Origin: a virus | IMG/VR virus record: IMGVR_UViG_3300042430_000335 | Location: 1 to 64,000 of that record | Reading direction: 5' to 3' (one strand) | DNA length: 64,000 nt | Program-made: the position numbers and the translations under genes | Notes under the pieces: generated by a model | The model's input: only the letters and a program-made list of their open reading frames with translations | What the model was told of the DNA's origin: nothing | Database searches by the model: none | Shown: positions 8,374 through 16,840 of the stretch, piece by piece | How the letters are laid out: each line of letters starts with the position of its first letter | Position numbering within the stretch: position 1 is the stretch's first letter

Positions 8374-9615
8374 ATGGCCGAAAATCTAGATAATCCCCAA
8401 TTTGGGAACTTCAGTATTCAGGACACCATGGAAATGGGAATGGGCAACACAGATCTATTAAATGATTTGATGGGACCAGAAACCGCTACAGGAAACCCTG
8501 ATGATATCAAAGATATCAACGAACCAGCTCCTGCTCCTGAAAAGAAGGCTTCAGCAAAAACTGCTGCTGCACCTAAAGAAGAAGAAAAGAAGGAAGAAAC
8601 TGTTGACATTCAAAGTTTTCTGTACGGAGAAGATACAGAAGAAGATGATGATAATAACGAAACACCTTCTGCTCCTGTTAAGAAAGAAGTTGCTGCTGAA
8701 GAAACTAAAGATGGTGAAGAAGCTGAAGAAGAGGTTTCCCAATTCACAGCTCTATCTAGAGACCTTTTCAAACTGGGCGTATTCTCCAAGGATGACGAAG
8801 AAGAAGATGTAACAATCTCTACAGCTGAAGAATTCCTTGAAAGATTTAACTCAGAAAAGAAAAAAGGTGCAATTGAGGTGGTTAACAATTTCATTGGACA
8901 GTTTGGTGAAGATTACCAACAAGCCTTTGATGCCATCTTTGTAAAGGGTGTTGACCCCAAAGAATATTTCGGTACATATAATCAAATACAGAATTTTTCA
9001 GAAATGGATCTGTCACAAGAGAATAATCAAGTGGCAGTTATAAAACAAGCTCTTGAAGATCAGGGCTTTGATCCTGAAGACATCACTACAGAAGTGGAGC
9101 GTCTGAAAAACTACGGTGATCTTGAAACTGTTGCAGCAAAACACCACAAGGTGCTAGTAAAAAAAGAGTCAGCTAAGCTGGCTAAAATGGAACAGGAACA
9201 AGAAGTACAATTACAACAACAAGCTGCTTATAAACAGCAATATGTAAATAACGTTCAAACTGTTTTGCAAGAGAAACTCAAAGCAAAAGAATTTGACGGG
9301 ATTCCCATCAATCCCAAACTTGCTGGTGAACTACAAGATTTCCTTCTAGTTGATAAGTACAAAACAAGCTCTGGTGAAAAGCTCACAGACTTTGATCGTA
9401 CCATCCTAGATCTGAAGCGTCCAGAGAATCATGAAATGAAAGTGAAGGTTGCCCTTCTTCTAAAGATCATTGAAAAAGATCCCACCCTTTCTACGATTCA
9501 AAAGACTGGCATCACCAAAAAGTCAAATGAATTGTTTGGTGAAGTTGCTAGACAAGCTAGTAAAGCTTCAGTGAAATCAAGTAAACCTAGTAAGCCAAAC
9601 TCGTGGTTTATTTAA
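8374..9615 (+). CDS. Putative scaffold/capsid assembly protein, 413 aa
   Basis: A highly acidic protein located between portal and major capsid genes, the usual place for a phage scaffold. The N-terminal 110 residues are low-complexity and charged (Ala/Pro/Lys/Glu runs such as APAPEKKASAKTAAAPKEEE). The middle is helical, and residues about 270-300 form a Gln-rich coiled coil (EQEQEVQLQQQAAYKQQY). The C-terminal 30 residues are basic (TKKSNELFGEVARQASKASV), as in the capsid-binding tails of scaffolds. The start follows GAACTACAT-ATG with no Shine-Dalgarno. A T8 run after the stop precedes the capsid gene. Function is inferred from position and composition. Confidence 0.7.
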   Translation: MAENLDNPQFGNFSIQDTMEMGMGNTDLLNDLMGPETATGNPDDIKDINEPAPAPEKKASAKTAAAPKEEEKKEETVDIQSFLYGEDTEEDDDNNETPSAPVKKEVAAEETKDGEEAEEEVSQFTALSRDLFKLGVFSKDDEEEDVTISTAEEFLERFNSEKKKGAIEVVNNFIGQFGEDYQQAFDAIFVKGVDPKEYFGTYNQIQNFSEMDLSQENNQVAVIKQALEDQGFDPEDITTEVERLKNYGDLETVAAKHHKVLVKKESAKLAKMEQEQEVQLQQQAAYKQQYVNNVQTVLQEKLKAKEFDGIPINPKLAGELQDFLLVDKYKTSSGEKLTDFDRTILDLKRPENHEMKVKVALLLKIIEKDPTLSTIQKTGITKKSNELFGEVARQASKASVKSSKPSKPNSWFI

Positions 9616-9652
9616 CTTTTTTTTCTATATTAACTTAAAAAGATAACACAAA

Positions 9653-11206
9653 ATGGCAATTCAAACAATCCCAGGGTTAACTGGTTTCACGTATGCTCGT
9701 GTTGCTTCTATGGACAAACGTGCCGTAGGTAAGCTCACTGATGCTAACCACCTGGAGAGCTTCCACTCAACTGAGCCTGCTGATTACGACAAGAAAATCA
9801 TCAGCCTCTACACACAGAGCTCTCTTTACAGCAATGACTTTTTGGACATGATCAACAAGTCTACTCCTTTTTACATCGACAATAACAGCGATGCATGGAA
9901 GTGGCAGGTTGCGGTTCCTTACAAGTTCCCTAAAATCATCGACATCCCAAGCTCTACAGCAGAATTGCTTAAGCCTGGTATTGATGGTCAAGAGTTCTCT
10001 CTTGTTCTTGATACTAATGAGTTCTCTAAGAATGCTATTATTTCTGTAGGTTCTCGTCAGTATGGTCCTCGTTTCTACGTTATTAAGGATCCAGTTCCTT
10101 GGAACATGGGCTACCTTTATTACTTCACTCTCATCACTGATAACCCAACTGTAGACTTCGTAAGCCCAACTTTCCTGCAATACGGAATTGAACTTGAGCT
10201 TGTTGATGCTGCTATCGGTGAATTTGATCAAGATCTTTTGGGTCTTCCTCGTTTGGGTGAGCAAATCACTATGTTCGAATCTCTTGGTTCTGCATATGGT
10301 TTTGAGCACAAAATCACTGAGTGGGCTGATGACAAAATGATGCGTGATGCTTCTGGCAAACCTTTGGACATTTTGGTTTACGCTCCACAGCGTAGGAACC
10401 AACTTCCTTTGACTAGGAATGATGTTAAATGGGAACCATTCATTGAGTTCTGGATGCGTAAGTCTATGCTTGAGTTGAAAGTTAAGCGTATGATTTGGGC
10501 TAAGCCTGGTACTGTTAAAACAAATGGTTCTAAGCAAGAATTGAAGCGTACTTCTGCTGGTGTTTATCACAGGATGCGTAACAATGGTAACTTGGTTCAA
10601 TATAACCGTGGTGAATTTTCTGCTAACCTTATCCGTTCAGTTTTCGGAGATCTGTTCTATCGTAGGGTTGATGTAAAAGACCGTCGTGTTAAAATGTATA
10701 CAAACGAAGCTGGTTTCGATGTATTCCAGCAAGCTCTTAAGACAGATGCTTTGAATTCTGGCTTGACTTTCATGGCAGATAGCGGTAATCGTTATATGCA
10801 AGGAGAAGGACAGCACATCACTTACAACTTTGCATTTGATGCAATGGTTACTCGTGAGACTGGTCGTGTTGAACTGATTCACTTGAAAGAATTGGATCTT
10901 CCACAATCTAACCTTGAATTTGGTCAGAACAAGAAATCTACTCCTGTATTTATGGTGTTTGACGTATCTCCAATGAGCGATGGTTCAATGGTGAACAACA
11001 TCCGTGAAGTAAGGATGAAAGGTGCTCCTTCTATGACTTGGGGTTATATTGACGGAACTCGTCACCACCTTGGTTTTGCTAAGTCTCAGGGTATGAGCTC
11101 AGCTAACAAGTTCCCTGGTTATGAGATCTGGATGAAAGACCGTTGTGATGTATTCATTGAAGACTTGTCTCGTACAGTTTTGATTGAAGAGATCCCACAA
11201 TTCTAA
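9653..11206 (+). CDS. Major capsid protein, 517 aa
   Basis: HK97-fold shell protein by position after the scaffold-like gene and by length (crAss-like capsid proteins are about 490-520 aa). The sequence is rich in beta-strand and aromatic residues, with no low-complexity parts (for example AWKWQVAVPYKFPKIIDIPS and TWGYIDGTRHHLGFAKSQG). Codon use differs from its neighbours: Arg is mainly CGT with some AGG, while the surrounding genes prefer AGA, and the third position has more C. This suggests selection for high expression. The downstream 218 bases hold several hairpins before the next gene. Confidence 0.87.
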   Translation: MAIQTIPGLTGFTYARVASMDKRAVGKLTDANHLESFHSTEPADYDKKIISLYTQSSLYSNDFLDMINKSTPFYIDNNSDAWKWQVAVPYKFPKIIDIPSSTAELLKPGIDGQEFSLVLDTNEFSKNAIISVGSRQYGPRFYVIKDPVPWNMGYLYYFTLITDNPTVDFVSPTFLQYGIELELVDAAIGEFDQDLLGLPRLGEQITMFESLGSAYGFEHKITEWADDKMMRDASGKPLDILVYAPQRRNQLPLTRNDVKWEPFIEFWMRKSMLELKVKRMIWAKPGTVKTNGSKQELKRTSAGVYHRMRNNGNLVQYNRGEFSANLIRSVFGDLFYRRVDVKDRRVKMYTNEAGFDVFQQALKTDALNSGLTFMADSGNRYMQGEGQHITYNFAFDAMVTRETGRVELIHLKELDLPQSNLEFGQNKKSTPVFMVFDVSPMSDGSMVNNIREVRMKGAPSMTWGYIDGTRHHLGFAKSQGMSSANKFPGYEIWMKDRCDVFIEDLSRTVLIEEIPQF

Positions 11207-11215
11207 GGATCCACT

Positions 11216-11350
11216 CTAGGAATAGTATTCCTAGACCCTATACCGAGAAGAGATTGCCCCCCACGTTCCCTGTGGGGGTGCTCTTCTCAAACTACAGAGT
11301 GTTGGATTGGGGTGTCTCCCATTCGCTACTCCTTCAGTGGAAGCACTCTG
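11216..11350 (+). terminator. Three-hairpin structured region after the capsid gene
   Basis: Hairpin 1 is CTAGGAAT (11216-11223) with ATTCCTAG (11227-11234). Hairpin 2 is GAGAAGAG (11245-11252) with CTCTTCTC (11281-11288), with inner CCCCCAC (11258-11264) and GTGGGGG (11272-11278). Hairpin 3 is CAGAGTG (11295-11301) with CACTCTG (11344-11350). No strong T-run follows, so the region may act as an RNA-stability element or a leaky terminator rather than a full stop. The intergenic interval 11207-11423 holds no other gene larger than a five-codon ORF. Confidence 0.6.
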
Positions 11351-11365
11351 CAACTTAAACTACAT

Positions 11366-11383
11366 ATGGGTAAGTGTAAATAG
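11366..11383 (+). other. Five-codon mini-ORF MGKCK before the 11424 gene
   Basis: ACTACAT-ATGGGTAAG is followed by TGT AAA TAG. The real gene 58 nt downstream starts with nearly the same sequence (ACTACATAAA-ATGGGTAAG). This looks like either a duplicated start region whose first copy has decayed or a tiny leader peptide. There is no evidence yet that it is translated. Confidence 0.3.
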
Positions 11384-11423
11384 AAAAGTCAACTTTTTAT
11401 AAACCAAATCAAAACTACATAAA

Positions 11424-12392
11424 ATGGGTAAGACAGGAAAAATTTCCACAATCAAAAGAGATTACAATAGCACACAATTGCAAACAATGCAAAGTGGTCT
11501 AGCACAAAGAGGACTTACAAGAATACCTGGTACAGGCGTGTTCAAGTATCCATACAAGGAACTTGATGGTCAGTATAGGACAGGACTTAATCCTGAAGCA
11601 TCCTACATCCGTAGAATTTCAGATCCTACAGAAAGAGAAATTGAGGTTGAACGAGTTACAGAACTTTGTGAAAAGCTTCAAAATGCTCTTGGAGGAATTG
11701 ATCTTGGACCACGTTCTAAGTTCTGGAATTATGGACTCTCTACATCTACAGATGATACATTGCATGTACAGCCTGTAAAATTGATAGATGGAGATAACTA
11801 TTTTGATATCTCTGTTCCTCTTCAAGAACTTGCATTTGCATGGCTTAGAGTTCATCCAACAATTGCTTCTAGCTATCAAGCTTGGGAGCGTGGTGAATTT
11901 CCTGCTGACACTCAGTTCTATGTAGCTGATGAAGATATTGAAAATGCTGTAGTGTTCAAAAAGAAACAGCTCATCAATAAGGCTATTGTGAAGTTTGATT
12001 CAATGACTCCTGAGAAGAAGAGAAAAGTTGCAAGGTTGTTAGGTCTTCCTGTTACAGATGATTCTAGAGAAGATTCTGTATACAATCAAGTTGATAACGT
12101 TCTTAAACAAACAGAATTCAAAAACGGAAAATATCAAGGATTGAATCCAGTTGAGATTTTCAACAGGTTTGCTGACATGAAAGAAAACTTACTCCATATT
12201 AAAGATTTGGTAAAGCAAGCTCTGACGCATTCTGTATACAGGCTTAAGCCTAATGGAAAAATTTACGAAGGTGAGTTTGAAGTGGCAAAGGATGAAGAAG
12301 ATTTGGTAAAATTCCTTGCTGATGATGATAATCAGGATGAACTGCTTACCCTTGAACAAAAACTTAAAAGTAAAAAACTAGCTTCTGTATGA
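11424..12392 (+). CDS. Virion-associated hypothetical protein, 322 aa
   Basis: A soluble, mixed alpha/beta protein encoded straight after the capsid gene and overlapping the next gene by 4 nt. The N-terminal 60 residues look extended and basic (MGKTGKISTIKRDYNSTQLQ...GLTRIPGTGVFKYPYKELDG). The C-terminal part is helical with an acidic end. I recognise no enzymatic motif. Position and coupling suggest a capsid accessory or head-completion protein. Start choice: the ATG at 11424 follows the AACTACATA leader also seen before the scaffold gene. Confidence 0.65.
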   Translation: MGKTGKISTIKRDYNSTQLQTMQSGLAQRGLTRIPGTGVFKYPYKELDGQYRTGLNPEASYIRRISDPTEREIEVERVTELCEKLQNALGGIDLGPRSKFWNYGLSTSTDDTLHVQPVKLIDGDNYFDISVPLQELAFAWLRVHPTIASSYQAWERGEFPADTQFYVADEDIENAVVFKKKQLINKAIVKFDSMTPEKKRKVARLLGLPVTDDSREDSVYNQVDNVLKQTEFKNGKYQGLNPVEIFNRFADMKENLLHIKDLVKQALTHSVYRLKPNGKIYEGEFEVAKDEEDLVKFLADDDNQDELLTLEQKLKSKKLASV

Positions 12393-13120
12393 TACCTGTA
12401 GATAGTTTATTGTATAAAATAGATCAGAAACTAAATAAACTATCAACTAACGAACATCAACAGATAGCATTAGAAGATAAGATTTTAGCTTTGAATGAAG
12501 CTCAAATCAAATTGATAAAACAAAAAGTTGATGGTTTCAGTACGGTATCTGGTTTAGGACTTGATTCCTTTAAGAAAAGGTATGAAGATCTTCAAAGTTT
12601 GGTGGTGAACTATGCTCACCAACCACTGACGTTAACTTTAAAAAATATACAACTAAATCAGTGGTTTGCATATTTGCATGAGTTAGATCCTAAATACATG
12701 TTCTATATTGATAGTTATGTATTGGCTGACAAAGGTAGATGTAAAGATAGAAAGATTTGGATAAACAAAGATCTTGCAAAACATGGTGACTTGTCACTTC
12801 TTTTGAATAACGATCATTACAAACCTTCTTTTGAATACCAAGAAACTTTTAACTTTATATCATCTGATGAGATATCAATCTTTACAGATGGTGAATTTAC
12901 CCCCACAAAAATTTACATATCGTACATGAGGTATCCTCAGTACATCAATAAAGAGGGATACATAATGCTTGATGGTGAACCATCATTCGATCAAGATTGT
13001 GAACTAGAACTTTACCTAGAAGATGAACTTCTAGATCTTACAGTTCAAAATCTTGCAATGTACACCGAAAATCAGTCTGCTGTCCAGAATAGTATATATA
13101 GGATACAGACAAATGAATAA
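12389..13120 (+). CDS. Hypothetical structural protein, 243 aa
   Basis: It starts with an ATGA overlap with the previous gene, indicating coupling. The N-terminal third is helical (SLLYKIDQKLNKLSTNEHQQIALEDKILALNEAQIKLIKQ) and the rest is beta-rich with many Tyr residues (KIYISYMRYPQYINKEGYIMLDG). The pattern of a helical stalk followed by a beta domain fits a neck, head-completion or fibre-attachment protein, but no family is recognised. Confidence 0.65.
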   Translation: MIPVDSLLYKIDQKLNKLSTNEHQQIALEDKILALNEAQIKLIKQKVDGFSTVSGLGLDSFKKRYEDLQSLVVNYAHQPLTLTLKNIQLNQWFAYLHELDPKYMFYIDSYVLADKGRCKDRKIWINKDLAKHGDLSLLLNNDHYKPSFEYQETFNFISSDEISIFTDGEFTPTKIYISYMRYPQYINKEGYIMLDGEPSFDQDCELELYLEDELLDLTVQNLAMYTENQSAVQNSIYRIQTNE

Positions 13121-13148
13121 GTTTTTTAATAATTAAAATAAGCACAAA

Positions 13149-14306
13149 ATGGCTGATTTCTCATTAACTACGCTCTTCGTAGTTCCAGTAGGAAACTCTC
13201 TACCTAGCTCTGGTTCTACGCAAGGCCTGTCCGCAGGACAGTTTGGTATCTTTAGAAGTGATTATAGTGTAGCAACTGCTGCTAACATCGCTGCTAAACC
13301 ATACTTTTATCTCGCTCAAGGTAGAACAAACACTTATCTTCAAGGTTCAAAACGCTCTGACAAAATTGCAGGTTGCGTTGAAGGAACTTGTAAATCCAAT
13401 GTAACCGAGTGGTATAAAGTGACTGGTTGTCCAACACCTGCTACTCAAGTTACTGATGTTGATGGTTGGAACGTAAAGTGTGGTGACATTGTTACCCTTA
13501 CACTCCGTGCCCATTCTTCTTATCTGGATACTCTGTATTTCAATGGGTTCACTCGCTCAGTGACTGTTCAAGCTCCTTGCTGTGACTGTGGTGGTGATCC
13601 TTGTGAGAACGTTGATGTTCCTGCATTGATTGATCAGTTTATCTTTCAATTGACTTTGCAAGCTCCTGGTAACAACCCAGACAACATCAACTTCAATGAT
13701 TTCTATCAATTCCAAAGGATTGGTAACGATCAGAATGCTATCCTCCGTATTTCTGGTAAGCCTCTTACCAAGTATGGTCAGCCTTGTGATGTTGCTGCAT
13801 TCCCTTGGGAGTATGACAGAATGTATTTCCGTACATTTGTATACAGTGGACCAGCTACAACTGCTGACTTTATTGTAGCAGATGCTTGTAACATTGTAGC
13901 TAATGCTGAAGTTACTCAACGTGCTTCTTACCCTTCAGGTACTTCTGATGAGATTAAGCAATTGGAGAAAAACTTCTACAGCTATCAAGCTGGTTACCTG
14001 AAGCATCTCTATAGGATGGCTGGTTATAACGAAAACTTTGAGTCTTGGGTAACTGACGGTACTACCTACGATACCTTCTACATCAAGTTTAACGAGTATG
14101 ACAAGTCTGCCTATTCTTGGGGTGATTACATTAAGGAAGATGCAATGGTGATCATTGCTGTTCCTCAGGCACTCACTGCTGCTATTCAAGCGGTTCTTGT
14201 AGCAGGTCTTGGTTCTGTAGCTGATGATAATGCTTGTGTAAGCACTACATCTACTACCACCACTGTATGGCCTACAACTTCTACTACTAGCACTTTGATT
14301 CCTTAA
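13149..14306 (+). CDS. Cys-containing virion protein with Thr-rich C-terminal tail, 385 aa
   Basis: Probably an abundant structural protein. Reasons: it has its own strong terminator just downstream (14338-14379), a codon bias similar to the capsid gene (more CGT and C-ending codons), and a beta-rich, Gly/Ser/Thr-rich composition. Cysteines cluster at residues about 77-83 (GCVEGTC), 95-115 and in APCCDCGGDPCENVD (about 142-156). The C-terminal 20 residues are a Thr/Ser tail ending in LIP, a feature shared with other virion proteins here. It could be a capsid decoration or head-fibre component. I do not recognise its family. Confidence 0.7.
   Translation: MADFSLTTLFVVPVGNSLPSSGSTQGLSAGQFGIFRSDYSVATAANIAAKPYFYLAQGRTNTYLQGSKRSDKIAGCVEGTCKSNVTEWYKVTGCPTPATQVTDVDGWNVKCGDIVTLTLRAHSSYLDTLYFNGFTRSVTVQAPCCDCGGDPCENVDVPALIDQFIFQLTLQAPGNNPDNINFNDFYQFQRIGNDQNAILRISGKPLTKYGQPCDVAAFPWEYDRMYFRTFVYSGPATTADFIVADACNIVANAEVTQRASYPSGTSDEIKQLEKNFYSYQAGYLKHLYRMAGYNENFESWVTDGTTYDTFYIKFNEYDKSAYSWGDYIKEDAMVIIAVPQALTAAIQAVLVAGLGSVADDNACVSTTSTTTTVWPTTSTTSTLIP
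14248..14303 (+). repeat. Thr/Ser-rich coding tract (C terminus of the 13149 gene)
   Basis: Alternating ACT/ACA/ACC and AGC/TCT codons encode a Thr/Ser tail interrupted once by VWP. It is the most degenerate member of the group of Thr-rich tracts at 16713, 24923, 25037, 25312 and 50245. Confidence 0.6.
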
Positions 14307-14337
14307 TAGGGTAGTAAGAAACAATATCATATAACCT

Positions 14338-14379
14338 AAGCCAGAGGGTGAGAGGATTCAATCTCAAATCCTCTGGCTT
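14338..14379 (+). terminator. Strong intrinsic terminator-like hairpin
   Basis: AAGCCAGAGG (14338-14347) pairs perfectly with CCTCTGGCTT (14370-14379). An inner stem, TGAGA (14349-14353) with TCTCA (14362-14366), extends it, and ATTTATTT follows. It lies between the 13149 and 14395 genes. Confidence 0.8.
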
Positions 14380-14394
14380 ATTTATTTAAAAAAC

Positions 14395-14958
14395 ATGGCG
14401 GATCTTAAATTAGACATATTAGTAATCCCTACATACAATATACAAACATTAGGTATTGCTGATGCGTCCACTTATCCAGTGTCCCCTCCTGTATCAGCTC
14501 CTACAATAGAAATTGAAGTTCCTGGGTTTGGTCTTGTAAGTCTTCCGTTTAACATCAATGACTTCAATATCTATAATTCTGCTTCATTAGGATTAACAGC
14601 TGTTGGGGATCCTTTGCTCCCTCTTCCTGATGGAATATATTACATAAAATATTCCGTAGCTCCTGCATATCTAAACTTTGTACAAAAGACAATAATTCGT
14701 GTTGACCATCTCCAAGAAAAATTTGATGATGCATTCATGAGGCTTGATATGATGGAATGTGACATGGCTATAAAAACACAAGCAAAAGTTGACTTGAATA
14801 GTATATATTATTTTATTCAGGGATCTATTGCTGCTGCTAATAACTGTGCTGTGGTTACATCAAACAAGTTGTACAATCAGGCAAACAAGATGTTAACCAA
14901 TTTTATTAAGAACAATTGTAATTGTTACGGAAACAATTACATAAATAATTTTCATTAA
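14395..14958 (+). CDS. Hypothetical virion protein, 187 aa
   Basis: The first half is beta-rich and Pro-rich (TYPVSPPVSAPTIEIEVPGFGLVSLPFNIND), like an Ig- or fibre-attachment domain. The second half is helical and rich in Asn and Cys (MLTNFIKNNCNCYGNNYINNFH at the end). It follows a strong terminator and is separated by only one base from a tiny Cys-rich gene. It belongs to a run of four small genes before the collar-type fibre protein, suggesting they build one appendage. Family unknown. Confidence 0.6.
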   Translation: MADLKLDILVIPTYNIQTLGIADASTYPVSPPVSAPTIEIEVPGFGLVSLPFNINDFNIYNSASLGLTAVGDPLLPLPDGIYYIKYSVAPAYLNFVQKTIIRVDHLQEKFDDAFMRLDMMECDMAIKTQAKVDLNSIYYFIQGSIAAANNCAVVTSNKLYNQANKMLTNFIKNNCNCYGNNYINNFH

Positions 14959-14959
14959 T

Positions 14960-15103
14960 ATGGCAAATTGTAGAAACTGCGGAATGAAATTTGGATGCGG
15001 TTGTCAACTAATCAACGGTCTATGTTCAGCTTGTAATCATGCATTGACTCAAGTAACTCAAAGAATAAAAAATGTTATCACCAAGGCTTACAAATTGCGT
15101 TGA
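14960..15103 (+). CDS. Tiny Cys-rich (zinc-knuckle-like) protein, 47 aa
   Basis: An ATG at 14960, one base after the previous stop, opens a 47-codon frame with the Cys pattern CRNC, CGC and CSAC in the first 25 residues and a basic helical tail (TQRIKNVITKAYKLR). The three Cys groups could bind one zinc ion. It overlaps the next gene by 32 nt in a different frame. Small size makes the call less certain, but the ordered Cys pairs and tight spacing argue that it is real. Confidence 0.55.
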   Translation: MANCRNCGMKFGCGCQLINGLCSACNHALTQVTQRIKNVITKAYKLR

Positions 15104-15338
15104 TTGTTCAACTATAACGTTTCTCTTAGGAGAAATAGATTGTAAGTTGACAGAATTGGCAAACAATGAATATAATAACATTGTTTTCCAACTCAACTAT
15201 CCTGTGCCTGGAATTGTAATAGGTGACCTCTTAAATTACAAAAGAATATTAACGTTCAAGTTTTGTAATTTGGATTATGCATCAAACTTTTCTGTGGAGC
15301 AGATAGCTAGTAAAGTTAAACTTTTAATTAAAAAATAA
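15072..15338 (+). CDS. Small hypothetical protein, 88 aa
   Basis: It contains three early Cys residues (NCVDC and IDCK) followed by a mixed alpha/beta region (YNNIVFQLNYPVPGIVIGDLLNYKRILTFKFCNLDY). The first ATG in frame lies inside the previous small gene (32-nt overlap). No family is recognised. It is probably a partner of the adjacent small Cys-containing proteins. Confidence 0.55.
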   Translation: MLSPRLTNCVDCSTITFLLGEIDCKLTELANNEYNNIVFQLNYPVPGIVIGDLLNYKRILTFKFCNLDYASNFSVEQIASKVKLLIKK

Positions 15339-15347
15339 TAACCTAAA

Positions 15348-16391
15348 ATGGCTTGTTCAAATTGCTATAACGGGTGTGCTGAAATTGTTTCAGATAGATG
15401 TGTTAGATATACAGGCATTGATGTTCCTCTTCTGGGTATTCAGAATGGTGACTCTTTGTCTTTTATTGAAGCCACTTTGATAGAATTTCTCACATCAACG
15501 ATTAACGGTGAAGGTGTTAAACCTATCATCGATCAAACAATTATATGTGAAGTGGTAAGTAAATATCTTCCTGATTGTGGAGAACTTACACTAAATGCCT
15601 ATCTGACAGCTCTAATTAAAGCTGCTTGTGATTTACAAACTCAAGTTACAGTTCTTGATGGAAGAGTTGATGTAATCGAAGCTAGCTATTCAATAGGATG
15701 TCTAACTGGTGTAACTTCTACATCTGGAACACATGCTATTCTTCAAGCAGTGATTACAAAACTGTGTGCTTTGGATGTAGCGTTAGCAGCACTTGCTCTT
15801 GATGTTGATGTTAACTATGTAAAGCTTTCCGATCTAGACACTTTGATTCAAGCCTATCTTGACAGTACAGGTGGTTCTACACAGTATTATAACAGAATGG
15901 TTCCCTACACTGTAGTGGAATATTATGGAGTTCTTTCTAATTTTGATATTACAGGTGCAGGTCTTGGAGATTGGGACAAGATTTATTTGTGTAATGGTCA
16001 GAATGGTACACCAGATAAACGCGGTAGGGTTCCTGTTGGAGCTATACAACTTGTTCCTGGAGGTGTTTTAGCAGCTGCTGTTAATCCTGCCACTCCTACT
16101 AATCCTAATTATGCACTTGGAGATACGGCATATGGAGCTAACAGTGTAGTTCTTGATGTTACGCAAATTCCTTCACACACTCACACTCTTACAGATCCTG
16201 GTCACACACACACGTACGAGGGATCAATTCAACCAGGAGGTGGTGGTGAATCTAGTAGAGATGGTGTTCAAGCAACTTTGACTACTAATTCATCCACTAC
16301 AGGAATAACTATTGCTTCTGCAGGAGGTGGACTTGGTCACTCTAATATTCAGCCAACACTTGCTTGTTATTACATAATGTATATTCCTTAA
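15348..16391 (+). CDS. Tail-collar-domain fibre protein, 347 aa
   Basis: The N-terminal 50 residues carry the Cys-rich module (MACSNCYNGCAEIVSDRCVRYTG...GIQNGDSL) shared with several other proteins of this window. A helical linker follows. The C-terminal 160 residues are a Phage Tail Collar domain: LCNGQNGTPDKRGRVPVGA, then SHTHTLTDPGHTHTY at 276-290 (His pairs H277/H279 and H286/H288, which in T4-type short fibres bind metal inside the trimer), and the closing NIQPTLACYYIMYIP. It is therefore a trimeric receptor-binding or head-fibre protein whose N terminus plugs into the virion. Confidence 0.82.
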   Translation: MACSNCYNGCAEIVSDRCVRYTGIDVPLLGIQNGDSLSFIEATLIEFLTSTINGEGVKPIIDQTIICEVVSKYLPDCGELTLNAYLTALIKAACDLQTQVTVLDGRVDVIEASYSIGCLTGVTSTSGTHAILQAVITKLCALDVALAALALDVDVNYVKLSDLDTLIQAYLDSTGGSTQYYNRMVPYTVVEYYGVLSNFDITGAGLGDWDKIYLCNGQNGTPDKRGRVPVGAIQLVPGGVLAAAVNPATPTNPNYALGDTAYGANSVVLDVTQIPSHTHTLTDPGHTHTYEGSIQPGGGGESSRDGVQATLTTNSSTTGITIASAGGGLGHSNIQPTLACYYIMYIP

Positions 16392-16410
16392 TCTATTAAA
16401 TCTACAATAA

Positions 16411-16746
16411 ATGGCTTGTGTACCAGGTTCTCCTTGTAATCCTGTTGTTGTTAACTCTGTCTATCCAAAGAAGTGTAACAATGGCTGGTTTGCTGGATAT
16501 CCAATAAATTCTAATCTTATTTGCTATAATGGTCCAACTTTACCAAATACAGGTGTAACAACAGGAGATAACTTGAATGTGGTTTTAGAAAAGATTGATA
16601 ATGAACTTGACCCTGTCACATTGGTTCAGACTATTCTTCAGACTATTTTAACAAACCCTTCATTGAATGTTAGCTTTTGTAATTTAGTAAACAATTGCAC
16701 ATATTATTATACAAGTACAACAACAACCACCACTCTTCCTCTTTAA
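16411..16746 (+). CDS. Small virion protein: N-terminal adaptor module plus Thr tail, 111 aa
   Basis: It begins with MACVPGSPCNPVVVN and continues with LICYNGPTLPNTGVTTGDNL and NVVLEKIDNEL, the same ordered features as the N termini encoded at 50098, 50360 and 50571. It ends in YYYTSTTTTTTLPL, a short Thr tail. It probably docks on the same virion site as the fibres but carries only a tail instead of a shaft. Its function may be to cap the socket or to display modified Thr residues; this is inference. Confidence 0.6.
   Translation: MACVPGSPCNPVVVNSVYPKKCNNGWFAGYPINSNLICYNGPTLPNTGVTTGDNLNVVLEKIDNELDPVTLVQTILQTILTNPSLNVSFCNLVNNCTYYYTSTTTTTTLPL
16713..16740 (+). repeat. Thr-rich coding tract (C terminus of the 16411 gene)
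   Basis: AGT ACA ACA ACA ACC ACC ACT codons encode a short poly-Thr tail ending in LPL. Confidence 0.6.
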
Positions 16747-16782
16747 ATAGATATGTAGTAAAATGTTTCGTTAATATTAAAA

Positions 16783-16840
16783 ACCCTGTTTTGTTGGTTT
16801 TACAGGGTGTTTCCCCTGCCCTTTCTAGGGTGGGGGTTTT
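16783..16840 (+). terminator. Tandem hairpins with T-run
   Basis: The first hairpin is ACCCTGT (16783-16789) with ACAGGGT (16802-16808). The second is a 10-bp stem of CCCCTGCCCT (16813-16822) with AGGGTGGGGG (16827-16836), two G-T pairs and a TTCT loop, followed by TTTTATTT. It closes the small-virion-protein operon. The rest of the interval 16747-16947 contains only the promoter at 16890-16920. Confidence 0.8.

Noticed and set aside
8418-8894. Ser/Phe-rich minus-strand and Lys/Leu-rich plus-strand frames over the scaffold gene
   Set aside because: Shadows of the GAA/AAG/GCT-rich acidic N terminus of the scaffold-like protein.
9767-10600. 277-residue minus-strand frame inside the capsid gene
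   Set aside because: Antisense of a highly codon-biased gene. The product has no recognisable features and the plus-strand capsid assignment is strong.
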